Part shown: positions 1-9,651 of the stretch, one piece after another
Position numbering within the stretch: the first letter of the stretch is position 1
Layout of the letters: every line of letters begins with the position of its first letter
Source: Cytobacillus pseudoceanisediminis
Lineage (GTDB): Bacteria; Bacillota; Bacilli; Bacillales; Cytobacillaceae
Direction of reading: 5' to 3'
Assembly: GCF_023516215.1 (NCBI RefSeq)
Contig: NZ_CP097349.1
Span: 1 to 64,000 of the forward strand
Length of the DNA stretch: 64,000 nt
Notes under the pieces: model-generated
What the model was told of the DNA's origin: nothing
Seen by the model: the letters and a program-made list of their open reading frames with translations, nothing else
The model's database searches: none
Made by a program: the position numbers and the translations under genes

Positions 1-262
1 ATTCCATTTATCTACCAGGCAAGAAAGCCAATGGGCAGGGCCGAAGAGCCCTATCAGAGATGGGGCTGAGAAAAGAAGAAACAGTTGTGATTGGTGATCA
101 ATTGCTGACTGACGTCCTGGGGGAAACAGAAGCGGCTTCCATACTATTTTGGTCGTGCCTGTCGCTCAGACTGACGGATTTTTTACAAAATTTAACCGGC
201 TTGTGGAAAGACGAATATTAAATTGGTTCAGAAAAAAGGGAATGATTCAGTGGGAGGATTAA
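1..262 (+). CDS. yqeG: YqeG family HAD phosphatase, 3' part, frameshifted
   Basis: This is the C-terminal part of a YqeG-type haloacid dehalogenase family phosphatase (class IIIA); the 5' end lies outside the window. Once the frame is corrected, the protein contains VVIGDQLLTDV, the HAD motif with the acidic metal ligands, and ends in a basic tail before IQWED. The frame breaks twice, near 41-42 (a CC that should be longer) and in the G run at 119-123. Restoring one base at each gives a continuous YqeG-like sequence to the TAA at 260-262. It ends 3 bases before yqeH, as in B. subtilis, so the two genes are co-transcribed. The breaks look like sequence errors. Confidence 0.8.
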
Positions 263-265
263 GAA

Positions 266-1372
266 GTGAGTGAAGAACAATTTGTTTGCATAGGCTGTGG
301 AGTAAAAGTTCAAACAGAAAATCCTGATGAGCTGGGCTATGCTCCTCATTCAGCTCTGCAGAAGGAAACGATTATTTGCCAGCGCTGTTTTAGGCTGAAA
401 CATTATAATGAAGTTCAGGATGTAAGCTTGACGGATGATGATTTTCTTAAGATCCTGAATGAAATTGGACAAAGTGATGCACTTATCGTGAAGATTGTGG
501 ACATCTTTGATTTTAACGGGAGCTGGCTTCCTGGGCTCCACCGTTTTGTAGGCAACAATAAAATCCTGCTTGTAGGAAACAAAGTTGACCTTCTTCCAAA
601 GTCGGTGAAAACAAACAAGCTGATTAACTGGATGAAGCAGGAATCAAAACAGTTGGGACTGAAACCGGAAGAAGTCTATCTGGCAAGTGCTGCGAAAGGG
701 TACTCCATTAACGAGATTGCAGCAGCTATCGACCATTACCGGGAAGGAAAAGACGTGTATGTAGTAGGGTGTACAAATGTAGGTAAATCCACATTCATCA
801 ATCGTATATTAAAGGAAGTAACAGGTGAGGGCGATGTCATCACAACTTCCCACTTTCCTGGCACAACCCTTGATATTATCGAAATACCTTTATCTGACGG
901 AAAAGCTTTAGTAGATACGCCAGGTATAATAAACCATCATCAAATGGCCCATTATGTAGATAAAAGGGACTTAAAGGTTATAACACCTAAAAAGGAAATA
1001 AAGCCTAAGGTTTACCAGCTGAATGAAGCGCAGACTCTGTTCTTTGGCGGACTGGCAAGGTTTGATTACATTGCCGGGGGCCGACGTTCATTTGTTTGCC
1101 ATTTCTCCAATGAACTAACTATTCACCGCACCAAAACTGAAAAGGCCGATGAGCTGTATCGGAATCATGCGGGAGAGATGCTCACACCGCCAAGGGAGGA
1201 ACAAATGGAAACCTTCCCGGAGCTTGTGAAACATGAATTCACAATAAAAGAACCAAAAACAGATATAGTATTTTCAGGGCTTGGCTGGATTACAGTAAAT
1301 GAAGCCGGGGCCAAGGTAGCTGCATATGTTCCTAAAGGTGTCCATGCCATGATAAGGAAGTCTTTAATTTAG
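266..1372 (+). CDS. yqeH: Ribosome biogenesis GTPase YqeH
   Basis: YqeH is a circularly permuted GTPase needed for 30S subunit assembly. An N-terminal zinc finger uses Cys8, Cys11, Cys38 and Cys41. The G motifs come in permuted order: GNKVD (G4) near residue 104, then the P-loop GCTNVGKST near residue 168, then DTPG (G3) near residue 217. The C-terminal part matches the RNA-binding region of the family. Length is 368 residues, normal for YqeH. The start is GTG at 266, preceded by GGGAGGAT, which overlaps the end of yqeG. It belongs to the yqeG-yqeM operon. Confidence 0.96.
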   Translation: MSEEQFVCIGCGVKVQTENPDELGYAPHSALQKETIICQRCFRLKHYNEVQDVSLTDDDFLKILNEIGQSDALIVKIVDIFDFNGSWLPGLHRFVGNNKILLVGNKVDLLPKSVKTNKLINWMKQESKQLGLKPEEVYLASAAKGYSINEIAAAIDHYREGKDVYVVGCTNVGKSTFINRILKEVTGEGDVITTSHFPGTTLDIIEIPLSDGKALVDTPGIINHHQMAHYVDKRDLKVITPKKEIKPKVYQLNEAQTLFFGGLARFDYIAGGRRSFVCHFSNELTIHRTKTEKADELYRNHAGEMLTPPREEQMETFPELVKHEFTIKEPKTDIVFSGLGWITVNEAGAKVAAYVPKGVHAMIRKSLI

Positions 1373-1419
1373 GCTGTGAACCTGCAGCTGCTTACGCTTT
1401 TCAAAAGGGGTGAGGAATT

Positions 1420-2259
1420 TTGAAAAAGCTGTTTGGGGTGATTGGGGATCCGATTTCCCATTCAATGTCCCCCGCTATGCACAATGATCTATTTGCCGCT
1501 TACAGTCTTGATGCACATTATCAGGCATTCCATATATCAAGGGAAAATCTGACGGATGCTATTATAGGGTTCAGGGCAATGGGCATTGCGGGATTTAATG
1601 TTACAGTACCGCATAAGGAGGCTATCATCCCTCTTTTAGATGAACTGGATCCCCTGGCAGAGGCTATTGGAGCAGTTAATACAGTAGTCAATCAAACCGG
1701 AAAGCTAATAGGCTATAATACGGATGGGAGCGGGTATGTAAAAGGCCTGCTGAATCAAAAACAATCAATTAAAGACAAGAAAGTGCTCATAGTGGGGGCG
1801 GGCGGAGCTGCAAGAGCCATTTATTTTACAATTGCCAAAGAAGGTCCTGAGCTTCTGGATATTTGCAATCGGACTCCAAAGAGGGCGGAACAAATTATAA
1901 ATGATTGCCCTTTCCGTGTCCCGGCGCGAGTGCTGAGCAGACCGGACGCAGAAGGAAGCCTCGAGACATACGATCTAATAGTTCAGACTACATCGATAGG
2001 GATGCATCCGGAAATTGGCCAAAGCCCGCTTTCAGTACATAAGCTTAAGCCTGGAGCCTTTGTCAGTGATATCATATACAACCCGCTTGAAACAAAGCTT
2101 CTGACTGAGGCTGCTGAAAAGGGTGCGGGAATTCAGAATGGAATCGATATGTTTGTATATCAGGGTGCACTTGCTTTCGAGATGTGGACTGGTATTGGAC
2201 CTGACATTGAAAGAATGAGACATAAAGTTTTAAATCAGCTGGGAGGATTATCATGCTAA
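1420..2259 (+). CDS. aroE: Shikimate dehydrogenase (NADP+)
   Basis: AroE reduces 3-dehydroshikimate to shikimate with NADPH in aromatic amino acid synthesis, in the cytoplasm. The N-terminal domain has the shikimate-binding SHSMSP motif (residues 13-18) and the catalytic lysine in TVPHKE (Lys66). The Rossmann domain has the NADP-binding GAGGAA loop near residue 126. At 279 residues it has the usual length. Translation starts at TTG 1420 behind AGGGGTGAGG at 1406-1415. Its last codons overlap yqeI by 7 bases, which suggests translational coupling. Confidence 0.96.
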   Translation: MKKLFGVIGDPISHSMSPAMHNDLFAAYSLDAHYQAFHISRENLTDAIIGFRAMGIAGFNVTVPHKEAIIPLLDELDPLAEAIGAVNTVVNQTGKLIGYNTDGSGYVKGLLNQKQSIKDKKVLIVGAGGAARAIYFTIAKEGPELLDICNRTPKRAEQIINDCPFRVPARVLSRPDAEGSLETYDLIVQTTSIGMHPEIGQSPLSVHKLKPGAFVSDIIYNPLETKLLTEAAEKGAGIQNGIDMFVYQGALAFEMWTGIGPDIERMRHKVLNQLGGLSC

Positions 2260-2540
2260 CAGGAAAGCAAAAACGTTTTTTACGATCAAAAGCCCACCAT
2301 TTAAACCCGATTTTCCAAGTAGGAAAGGGCGGGGTAAATGAAAATATGATTAAACAAGTTGGAGAAGCACTGGAAGCCCGTGAATTATTAAAGGTTTCAG
2401 TCCTTCAAAACTGTGAAGAAGACAGGGATACGGCGCAGCAGCTGTCAAAAGGTACAAAGGCTGATGTTGTACAAATCATCGGGAATATAATTGTTTTATA
2501 TAAAGAATCGAAAGAAAACAAACAAATCGACTTGCCGTAA
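2253..2540 (+). CDS. yqeI: YhbY-type ribosome assembly RNA-binding protein YqeI
   Basis: This 95-residue protein belongs to the CRS1/YhbY RNA-binding family, which associates with pre-ribosomal particles. The sequence opens with LTGKQKRFLRSKAHHL and carries the family GKGGVNE loop near residue 26. The fold is a single small alpha/beta domain with no further domains. It starts within the end of aroE (ATG 2253, overlap of 7 bases) behind GGGAGGATTATC. Its place between aroE and nadD matches B. subtilis yqeI. Confidence 0.93.
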   Translation: MLTGKQKRFLRSKAHHLNPIFQVGKGGVNENMIKQVGEALEARELLKVSVLQNCEEDRDTAQQLSKGTKADVVQIIGNIIVLYKESKENKQIDLP

Positions 2541-2580
2541 ATTTCTTCAGCATAAAACTGGAAAGCATGGAGGAGTGTAA

Positions 2581-3150
2581 ATGGAAAAGGTAGGCATACT
2601 TGGAGGGACCTTTAATCCGCCTCATTTAGGCCATCTCATTATCGCGAATGAGGTAATGTCTTCTCATGGTTTGGATGAAATCTGGTTTATGCCGAACCAT
2701 GAACCTCCCCATAAAAAGCGGTCTGATAATGTGAGCAGCGGTGATCGTACAGAAATGCTGAAACTGGCATTGCAGAGCCATCCCGGCTTTAAATTGCAAT
2801 TGATTGAGCTGGAGCGCGATGGTCCTTCATTTACCTACGATACAATCAGGATTTTGAAGGAAAACTATCCTCAAAAGCAATTTTATTTTATTATTGGAGC
2901 TGACATGGTTGAGTATCTGCCCAAGTGGCATAACATTGACAAACTTCTTGAATTGATTACCTTTATAGGAGTGAGGCGGCCATCTTACAATCTGCAGACT
3001 CCGTATCCGATTCTTTATGCTGACGTTCCTGAAATGGGGATATCCTCGAGTATGATCAGAAGCCGTGTAAAGGAAGGCGGAACTATTCGCTATCTGGTAC
3101 CGGATGCTATACGGAGTTATATAAAGGAGAATCATTTATATGAATCGTGA
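2581..3150 (+). CDS. nadD: Nicotinate-nucleotide adenylyltransferase
   Basis: NadD adenylylates nicotinic acid mononucleotide to deamido-NAD using ATP, an essential step of NAD synthesis. The nucleotidyltransferase motif [11 protein letters not shown] is at residues 9-19, with its HxGH element. The second motif, [10 protein letters not shown] near residue 158, supplies the ATP-phosphate contacts. The 189-residue length is typical. ATG 2581 follows GGAGGAGTG. The end overlaps yqeK by 11 bases, so the two are probably translationally coupled. Confidence 0.96.
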   Translation: MEKVGILGGTFNPPHLGHLIIANEVMSSHGLDEIWFMPNHEPPHKKRSDNVSSGDRTEMLKLALQSHPGFKLQLIELERDGPSFTYDTIRILKENYPQKQFYFIIGADMVEYLPKWHNIDKLLELITFIGVRRPSYNLQTPYPILYADVPEMGISSSMIRSRVKEGGTIRYLVPDAIRSYIKENHLYES

Positions 3151-3706
3151 ACAGGCTCTTGCAATTGTAAAGGAACAGCTGACTGAACATCGCTACCTTC
3201 ATACAGTAGGAGTGATGGAAACAGCCATTAACCTTGCAGCGAAATATGGTGCTGATACAAAGAAAGCGGAACTGGCGGCTATTTTTCATGATTATGCTAA
3301 GTTTCGCCCTAAGGAAGAGATGAGGGAAATTATCATTAAGGAAGGAATGCCAAGTGAGCTTTTGGAGTACAATAGTGAACTTTGGCATGCTCCCGTCGGT
3401 GCTTTTCTGACGGAGAAGGAAGCAGGAATTAATGATAAAGAGGTTTTGGATGCTATAAGGTACCATACTTCCGGCAGGCCGGGAATGGTGCTTCTTGAAA
3501 AGATCATATATCTTGCGGATTATATTGAACCTGGAAGGCACTTTCCAGGTGTTGGTGAAGTGCGTGATTTAGCGGAGACAAATCTGAACAAAGCCTTAAT
3601 CAAGGCCGTCCAAAATACCATCATGTTTTTAATGAAAAAAGGGCAGCCGGTTTTTCCAGCGTCCTTTCAAACTTATAATGACCTTGTAATGAATAAGGAG
3701 GACTGA
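3140..3706 (+). CDS. yqeK: HD-domain hydrolase YqeK (Ap4A-type)
   Basis: YqeK proteins are HD-domain enzymes; members of the family hydrolyse diadenosine tetraphosphate symmetrically to ADP. The HD pair is seen in IFHDYAKF near residue 50, an upstream histidine in LHTVGVMET (near residue 21), and further metal-ligand candidates in WHAPVGA and in RYHTSG near residue 111. Length is 188 residues, as usual. ATG 3140 lies within the end of nadD behind AAAGGAGAA. The link with nadD and rsfS is conserved across Bacillaceae. The substrate is assigned from the family, not shown here. Confidence 0.93.
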   Translation: MNREQALAIVKEQLTEHRYLHTVGVMETAINLAAKYGADTKKAELAAIFHDYAKFRPKEEMREIIIKEGMPSELLEYNSELWHAPVGAFLTEKEAGINDKEVLDAIRYHTSGRPGMVLLEKIIYLADYIEPGRHFPGVGEVRDLAETNLNKALIKAVQNTIMFLMKKGQPVFPASFQTYNDLVMNKED

Positions 3707-3710
3707 TTAG

Positions 3711-4067
3711 ATGAATGAAAATACATTGCTGATGACAGCAGTTAAAGCAGCAGACGATAAACGGGCAGAAGATATAACAGTACTTAATATGAAAGGCATT
3801 TCTCTGATTTCGGACTACTTTGTAATTTGCCACGGCAACTCAGATAAACAAGTTCAGGCCATTGCTCGGGAAATGAAAGAAAAATCTGAAGAACACGGGT
3901 TTGCTGTTAAAAGGATGGAAGGTTTTGATGAAGCAAGGTGGATTCTAGTCGATATGGGTGATATAGTTGCTCATATTTTCCATAAGGATGAAAGAAGCTA
4001 CTATAATCTGGAAAGACTTTGGGGCGATGCACCGGTCGAGAACGTTCAGGGCATGCTTAACCAATGA
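3711..4067 (+). CDS. rsfS: Ribosomal silencing factor RsfS
   Basis: RsfS (Iojap/YbeB family) binds ribosomal protein L14 and blocks joining of the subunits when nutrients are short. The 118-residue sequence shows the family core: ISDYFVICHGNS near residue 33, then EGFDEARWILVDMGDIVAHIF. ATG 3711 follows AAGGAGGACTGATT, a strong ribosome binding site. The gene follows yqeK by 4 bases and overlaps yqeM by 4 (ATGA), so it is inside the operon. Confidence 0.96.
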   Translation: MNENTLLMTAVKAADDKRAEDITVLNMKGISLISDYFVICHGNSDKQVQAIAREMKEKSEEHGFAVKRMEGFDEARWILVDMGDIVAHIFHKDERSYYNLERLWGDAPVENVQGMLNQ

Positions 4068-4813
4068 GCTACGGAAAGTTCGCTTATCTCTATGACAGGC
4101 TAATGGAAGATGTTCCTTATGACAGCTGGATTAAATTGGTCAATGAAAAGCATGCGGAATTTAATGTGCCCGGAAAAAAACTGCTGGACCTTGCCTGCGG
4201 CACAGGCCAGCTTTCTATAAGGCTAAGTAAACAGGGGTATGATGTTACTGGTGTGGACTTATCAGAGGATATGCTGGCTGTTGCACAGGCAAAGGCAGAA
4301 CAGAACGGTCTGCAAATCCCCTTTTACCTGCAAAACATGGCTGAACTTGAAGGATTCAGTGAATTTGACATTATTGGCATTTTTTGTGATTCTTTAAATT
4401 ATCTGAAGACGGAATCAGAGGTGAAGGACACCTTCATGAGGGCCCGCGCCCATTTGAAAAGGGATGGTCTTTTTATATTTGATGTTCACTCCATTTATAA
4501 AATCATGCAGATATTTATGAACCAGACATTTGCTGAAAATGATGAGGAAATTTCATATATCTGGCACAGCTATCAGGGTGAATATCCTAATTCTGTGGAG
4601 CATGATCTTTCATTTTTTGTCCTGGAAGAAGAAACCGGAAAGTATGACCGCTATGACGAACTTCACTTCCAGCGTACGTATCCTATTGATCAATATGAAA
4701 ATTGGCTTAGAGAATGCGGATTTGAACTGCTAGACATTTCAGCAGATTTTGAAGAGGGCCCTCCAGGCAGTCAGGCTGAAAGAATCATTTTTATTGCAAA
4801 GAAAAGGAACTAA
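4064..4813 (+). CDS. yqeM: Class I SAM-dependent methyltransferase YqeM
   Basis: This is a 249-residue methyltransferase with the SAM-binding motif I LDLACGTGQLS near residue 41 and motif II GVDLSEDML near residue 64. The substrate is not known for the YqeM family. It begins at ATG 4064 overlapping the rsfS stop codon and is the last gene of the operon, followed by a clear terminator. Conservation next to rsfS suggests, but does not prove, a role in ribosome or RNA biology. Confidence 0.92.
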   Translation: MSYGKFAYLYDRLMEDVPYDSWIKLVNEKHAEFNVPGKKLLDLACGTGQLSIRLSKQGYDVTGVDLSEDMLAVAQAKAEQNGLQIPFYLQNMAELEGFSEFDIIGIFCDSLNYLKTESEVKDTFMRARAHLKRDGLFIFDVHSIYKIMQIFMNQTFAENDEEISYIWHSYQGEYPNSVEHDLSFFVLEEETGKYDRYDELHFQRTYPIDQYENWLRECGFELLDISADFEEGPPGSQAERIIFIAKKRN

Positions 4814-4821
4814 TATATATT

Positions 4822-4856
4822 ACAGCCGGACTGTGAAGCAATCCGGCTGTTTTTTA
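4822..4856 (+). terminator. Intrinsic terminator after yqeM
   Basis: A 9-bp perfect stem (ACAGCCGGA with TCCGGCTGT) and an 11-base loop are followed by six T. It ends the yqeG-yqeM operon and faces the convergent comER. No A run precedes the stem, so it is not a good terminator for the minus strand. Confidence 0.9.
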
Positions 4857-4891
4857 GAAAAAGAAGGATTCTTTCCATTAACATCGAATAG

Positions 4892-5716
4892 CTAATGGAG
4901 AGAATACTGTTTCTTTACCTCAATAAGATCTTCGTCATACTTGGAATGTGTTGCCTGGAATAAGTGCTCAAATACTGTGCCAAGCTCGCTTTCAAGAATC
5001 TTAATTCCCTCTCCTGTAATTCCTCCTTTGACGCATACCTTCTCCTGTAATGTCGGCAATGTATAAAATCCCTTTTTCAGTAAATCCCCAAGTCCGATCA
5101 GCATCTCTCCTGCAAGCTTTGTGGCTGTTTCTTTATCAATCTCCGTTTCTGCAACTGCCGCGTTGATGAAGCGCTGTGTCAAATAGCTGAAAAAGGCAGG
5201 TCCGCAGCTGACAATATCTGAAGAAACCCGTGTAATATTTTCCTCGATAAAGACAGGCGTGGAGATGCTTTCAAAAAGCTTATGAAGTATCCCTTTCCAA
5301 TGCTCGCTGCACTGTTCACCGAATGATAAAAGCGAAACCCCCGATAAGGCCCGATTTGTTATGCTTGGAATCGTCCTGGCTGCTGAACAGGGCAGAATAG
5401 ATTCAAGCTGTTTTACACTAATAGGGCTGGTTATTGAAACTACACATTTATCTTTTGACAGGGACGGCAAAATATCCTGAACGACATTATACACATCATG
5501 AGGCTTTACACAAATGAAGATAAGTGAAGAACGATGTGCGGCCTCTCTTGCGTTATTTACAACTGTAATATCCGGATGAGTTTCCTTTATATCCATCGCT
5601 TTTGCCGCTGTCCGATTGGTAATTGTCATGGAGGATGGGGAAACGGTTCCGCCATCGAGGAAAGCCTCGGTCAGTATTCTCCCCATGTTACCTGTGCCAA
5701 TTATACCGATTTTCAT
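4892..5716 (-). CDS. comER: ComER, pyrroline-5-carboxylate reductase-like protein
   Basis: ComER resembles ProC-type pyrroline-5-carboxylate reductase. The 274-residue protein opens with the Rossmann motif MKIGIIGTGNMG and has the ProC C-terminal GGITGEGIKIL element. In Bacillus it is not needed for transformation itself but has been linked to sporulation and biofilm onset. It lies divergent to comEA with 89 bases between starts, as in B. subtilis. The RBS on the minus strand is GGAGGGATAAAGC before ATG 5716. Enzymatic activity is uncertain. Confidence 0.93.
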   Translation of the reverse strand: MKIGIIGTGNMGRILTEAFLDGGTVSPSSMTITNRTAAKAMDIKETHPDITVVNNAREAAHRSSLIFICVKPHDVYNVVQDILPSLSKDKCVVSITSPISVKQLESILPCSAARTIPSITNRALSGVSLLSFGEQCSEHWKGILHKLFESISTPVFIEENITRVSSDIVSCGPAFFSYLTQRFINAAVAETEIDKETATKLAGEMLIGLGDLLKKGFYTLPTLQEKVCVKGGITGEGIKILESELGTVFEHLFQATHSKYDEDLIEVKKQYSLH

Positions 5717-5805
5717 TGCTTTATCCCTCCTTCAAAAGCAAGCTCTCTCATATAACGATATGTATCAAAAACACATTTATTCCAAAAAGAAAGGATTGAT
5801 CCTTA

Positions 5806-6444
5806 ATGGCTCAATGGATAAAAACACATAAAATTTACGCTTTAGGAGCCGCCATTGCACTGGCTGCCTTCCTCTATTATTTTTTCATGCCTGTTCAAGA
5901 GGCTGAATTATTGCCTGAGATTGAACAGACAGTTCAATTAAATGAAAAGGAAGATGATGATAAAGAAATGGAAACAGAAGGTGATGAACAGGCGGAACAG
6001 ATGCCACAGCCAATGAAGGCAGATATTAAAGGAGCTGTACAAAAGCCGGGAGTATACGAAGCGGCAGAAGGTGACAGGGTGATAGACCTTCTGGAAAAAG
6101 CAGGCGGACTGACAGATAAAGCAGATGGAACCAAAATCAATTTTGCCCTCAATATTACGGATGAAATGGTCATATATGTTCCAGAAAAGGGTGAAATTCT
6201 CGAGGAGGCCACGGTCGAAGATGGAAAGGCGAGAGGCCAGCAGGATAATGGAAAGATAAATTTAAACCAAGCCAATGAATCAGAACTGCAGATGCTGCCG
6301 GGAATCGGCCCATCTAAGGCCGCAGCCATAATTGAACATCGCGAGACAAATGGACCCTTTAAGGATGTTGCAGACTTGAAATTAATATCAGGGATAGGAG
6401 AGAAAACCTTTGAAAAACTCAAAGAACATATTAGTGTAAAATAA
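5806..6444 (+). CDS. comEA: Competence DNA receptor ComEA
   Basis: ComEA is the membrane-anchored receptor that binds incoming double-stranded DNA for transformation. The 212-residue protein has one transmembrane segment (about residues 12-27), an acidic linker rich in Glu and Asp, a SLBB-like domain (DIKGAVQKPGVYE), and two C-terminal helix-hairpin-helix motifs (LPGIGPSKAAAII and ISGIGEKTFEKL). ATG 5806 follows AAAGGATTGATCCTTA. It leads the comEA-comEB-comEC operon. Confidence 0.95.
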   Translation: MAQWIKTHKIYALGAAIALAAFLYYFFMPVQEAELLPEIEQTVQLNEKEDDDKEMETEGDEQAEQMPQPMKADIKGAVQKPGVYEAAEGDRVIDLLEKAGGLTDKADGTKINFALNITDEMVIYVPEKGEILEEATVEDGKARGQQDNGKINLNQANESELQMLPGIGPSKAAAIIEHRETNGPFKDVADLKLISGIGEKTFEKLKEHISVK

Positions 6445-6559
6445 TTTCATTCCATTGACCTTAGCGAGCATGAGGCTTACACTTATTTAGAGAAAAAGCT
6501 TGTTTTTGAATTAAGGGCATATACGCCTGTGCAAAAGACGGAAGGGGAGAGACTGCAAG

Positions 6560-7123
6560 ATGGATCGGATTTCCTGGAACCAATATTTTATGGCGCAAAG
6601 CCATTTGCTTGCTTTGAGGAGCACTTGTACAAGGCTTGCGGTAGGCGCAACCATTGTAAGGGATAAGAGGATCATTGCCGGAGGCTATAATGGATCGATT
6701 GCGGGCGGTGAACATTGTATTGATGAAGGCTGCTATGTTATTGATAACCATTGTGTCAGAACCATTCATGCGGAAATGAATGCGATTTTGCAGTGTGCAA
6801 AATTCGGGGTACCTACAACTGATGCGGAAATATATGTAACTCATTTTCCATGCCTCCAATGCTGCAAAGCGATCATACAGGCGGGAATTAAAACTGTTTA
6901 TTACGCACAGGATTATAAAAATCACCCATTTGGAATTGAGCTCTTTGAAAAGGCTGGAGTGAAAACAGTACAGGTAATAGCAGAAAAAGTGTCCTTTGAT
7001 GACAGCAAACAAGAAAAACATGATTTTATAGAAGAATTAATAAATGAGCTTGAAAAAAGCGGAAAAGATAGGGACTTGGTGAAAAGCTATAAAGAAACAA
7101 AGGACAAGCTTTTCGAGAAATAA
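6560..7123 (+). CDS. comEB: ComE operon protein 2, dCMP deaminase family
   Basis: ComEB is a zinc-dependent deaminase related to dCMP deaminase. The catalytic motifs are TIHAEMNAI (His-Ala-Glu) near residue 70 and PCLQCCK near residue 99, which supply the zinc ligands and the proton-shuttling glutamate. At 187 residues it matches the family. ATG 6560 follows GGGGAGAGACTGCAAG. In B. subtilis this gene is not required for DNA uptake, although it sits between comEA and comEC. Confidence 0.95.
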   Translation: MDRISWNQYFMAQSHLLALRSTCTRLAVGATIVRDKRIIAGGYNGSIAGGEHCIDEGCYVIDNHCVRTIHAEMNAILQCAKFGVPTTDAEIYVTHFPCLQCCKAIIQAGIKTVYYAQDYKNHPFGIELFEKAGVKTVQVIAEKVSFDDSKQEKHDFIEELINELEKSGKDRDLVKSYKETKDKLFEK

Positions 7124-7130
7124 AACATTC

Positions 7131-7165
7131 AAGGAGTAACACCTGAAATGAAGGTCTTACTCCTT
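7131..7165 (+). other. Hairpin between comEB and comEC
   Basis: AAGGAGTAA and TTACTCCTT form a perfect 9-bp stem with a 17-base loop. A-rich sequence, not a T run, follows, so it is not a standard terminator. It may shape the comEB-comEC transcript or mask the AAGGAG sequence. Confidence 0.4.
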
Positions 7166-7190
7166 CTAAAAAAATAAAGGAGCAAATGAT

Positions 7191-9517
7191 ATGAAAGGCA
7201 GATGGATCTATGCGGCTGCTGCCTCATTGCTGGGAATTTTGACATCTTTTTTTCATCCGGCTATTGCTATCGTTATTTTTCTTCTGACTTTTTTCCTCTT
7301 AAAAAGAAATATTTTATCATCCTATAACGCTGCCATTATGATAGTGATTTTCCTTGCCTTTATCATGCGCAGTGAATTTGCATCCGAACACAACAGGACA
7401 AGCCTTTCCGGAAATGAGAGCGAGTTCGAAGTAACAATGAAAGAATCTGCAAAAATAGATGGAGATCTTCTTACAGTCTTCATTGAATTAGCAGATAAAA
7501 AAGAAAAGCTGGCAGCCAGGTATAAAATTAAATCCGAAGCAGAAAAAAGACCCTTACAGACAACCTGGGAACAGGTATGACATGCCGGGTAAATGGCACC
7601 TTACAGACCCCTCCAACATCCACCAATCCTAATTCCTTCAGCTATCAGGAATATCTAAACCACAACAGCATCTTTTGGATCCTCGAAATGGAACAGTTAA
7701 ACCTCTCTGATTGCAGTTACCGTAAAAGCAGCCTTGTATTAACCATTTTAAAAATAAGAGAAACGGGAATTAATTATCTCCTGGACCATTTTCCTGAACA
7801 ATCAGCTCCACTGGCTATTGCCCTTATATTCGGCGAACGTAATTTTATTGATCAGGCTACTATTGCTTCTTATCAGAAAATCGGAATTATCCATTTGCTT
7901 GCGATATCCGGCCTTCATGTAGGTATGCTAGCTGGGATGTTCTTTCTTGCTGGTGTACGTGCCGGAATCACCAGAGAAAAAATGACCAGCATCTTATTAT
8001 TGGTTTTGCCTTTATATGCCATCCTGACAGGGGCAGCACCATCTGTTCTGCGGGCTGTGTTTATGATGCTTGTGGTTTTGCTCGCAAAGAAGCTGAAGGC
8101 ACCTATTCAATTAGCTGATGTTATCTCTATTGTGTTTATTGGCTACCTTTTTATCTCTCCTTATATCATCTATAATGCCGGGTTTCAGCTGTCGTTTGCT
8201 GTCGCCCTATCGCTTATTCTCTCAGCTCCCATCATCCTCAAAAGATTTTCTGAATCATACGCTGCTATCCTGGCAGTTTCTTTTGTTTGCCAGATGGCTG
8301 CCATTCCGATCCTTCTGTGGCATTTTTATGAGGTATCGATTATTTCCATAATTGCCAATCTGATTTTTGTGCCTTTATATTCTTTCATAATCCTTCCGGT
8401 GGTGTTGATTCTCTTCATTTTTGATTTATTAACAGGGGGAAAGCAGTTTTATTGCTCAATGTATTTGAAAGACTTATCAGTTTTCTAAATTGGATTGCTG
8501 AATTGCTTTCGGCTATTCCTAACTCGACCCTTGTTCTTGGCAGGCCATCCCTGATTATGCTGATCGTCTATCTGCTCCTGATTCCCGCATTCTTTGCAGG
8601 CTGGGAAAGGTCAAAAAATAAAAAGGCTCTTATCAGGAGCGGTTTGCTTCCAATCCTTGCCATACTAATTCAGTACTTGTCGAATGTGTTTACTCCTGCC
8701 GGTGAAATTACATTTATAGATGTTGGACAGGGTGACAGCATTCTGATAAAGCTTCCATATGGAAGAGGGAATTATCTGATAGATGCAGGAGGCACGCTTA
8801 TGTTTGACACTGAGGATTGGAGGGTGAGAAGTGATCCTTATGAAACAGGAAAGGATACAGTAGTGCCTTTTCTGAAAAGCAAAGGGATCAGTAAAATAGA
8901 TAAGTTTTTTTGACTCACGGGGATATGGATCATATTGGAGGAGCATCAGCTGTGATTAGGGAAATGAGGGTAAAGTCTGTTGTGTTTTCGCAGGAAGCGG
9001 AAATTTCAGAGGCTGAAAAGGATTTGATTGTTCAGGCTAAATTAAAAAAAGCAATATTGTATTCACTAAAGCTGGAGATAACTGGTCAAAAGGAGATTCC
9101 GTATTTCAAGTTTTGTCTCCATTTGGAGATCGGATGGGGGACGTGTATACAGGGAAAAATGATAGCTCTATTGTCCTTTTTGCCAAAGTGGGTGGCCTTA
9201 ACTGGCTGTTTACCGGAGATTTGGAGGAAACGGGGGAAAGTCAGCTTATAAAAGCTTATCCCAATTTGAAAATTGATGTTTTAAAGATTGCACATCATGG
9301 AAGCAAAACCTCCACAACAGAATCATTTCTGGCTGCTGTTAAGCCGAGAATTGCCGTTATTTCTGCAGGCAGAAACAACAGGTATGGGCATCCTCATAAT
9401 GATGTAACGGGCAGGCTTAAAGACATTAATGTGCATGTTCTGAGAACCGATAAGCAAGGGGCGGTTAACTATGTTTTTAAAGGAAATTCAGGAACCTTTT
9501 CCGTTCAGCATCCATAG
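7191..9517 (+). CDS. comEC: DNA internalization channel ComEC, frameshifted
   Basis: ComEC/Rec2 forms the membrane channel that brings single-stranded DNA into the cell. Read across frames, the protein has an N-terminal membrane region, the competence domain with many hydrophobic helices (about 7780-8450), and a C-terminal metallo-beta-lactamase-like domain with THGDMDHIGG (8911-8940) and KIAHHGSKTS (9284-9313). The reading frame is broken four times: at GG 7574-7575, T4 8447-8450, T7 8905-8911 and A7 9044-9050. Adding one base at each restores a full protein of about 775 residues. ATG 7191 follows AAAGGAGCAAATGAT. As recorded the gene could not be translated intact, but all four breaks look like homopolymer errors. 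Confidence 0.9.
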
Positions 9518-9581
9518 TATATGTTAGAAATGCTTCAGCTCCCTTTCCATACTCTCAATGCCTATTATCACTTACAGCCAC

Positions 9582-9608
9582 AAAAAAAGAGACTGCTGAG
9601 GCAGCCTC
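9582..9608 (-). terminator. Intrinsic terminator of yqzM
   Basis: On the minus strand GAGGCTGC and GCAGTCTC pair over 8 bp with one G-T wobble around a CTCA tetraloop, followed by seven T. It lies 44 bases downstream of the yqzM stop codon. Confidence 0.85.
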
Positions 9609-9651
9609 GATGTGTCAGAGGTATGACACAATTACTTACTTTATGTAGCCA

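Noticed and set aside
5934..6422. A 162-residue open frame on the minus strand within comEA
   Set aside because: It is a shadow of the comEA frame, Ser-rich with no domain and no promoter.
7131..7165. Terminator between comEB and comEC
   Set aside because: The stem is good but is followed by A and not T residues, and comEC needs transcription from comEA.
7191..9517. Programmed frameshifting in comEC and other genes
   Set aside because: The slip sites share no common slippery heptamer or downstream pseudoknot, and up to four per gene in 16 genes is not plausible. Run-length errors explain them better.
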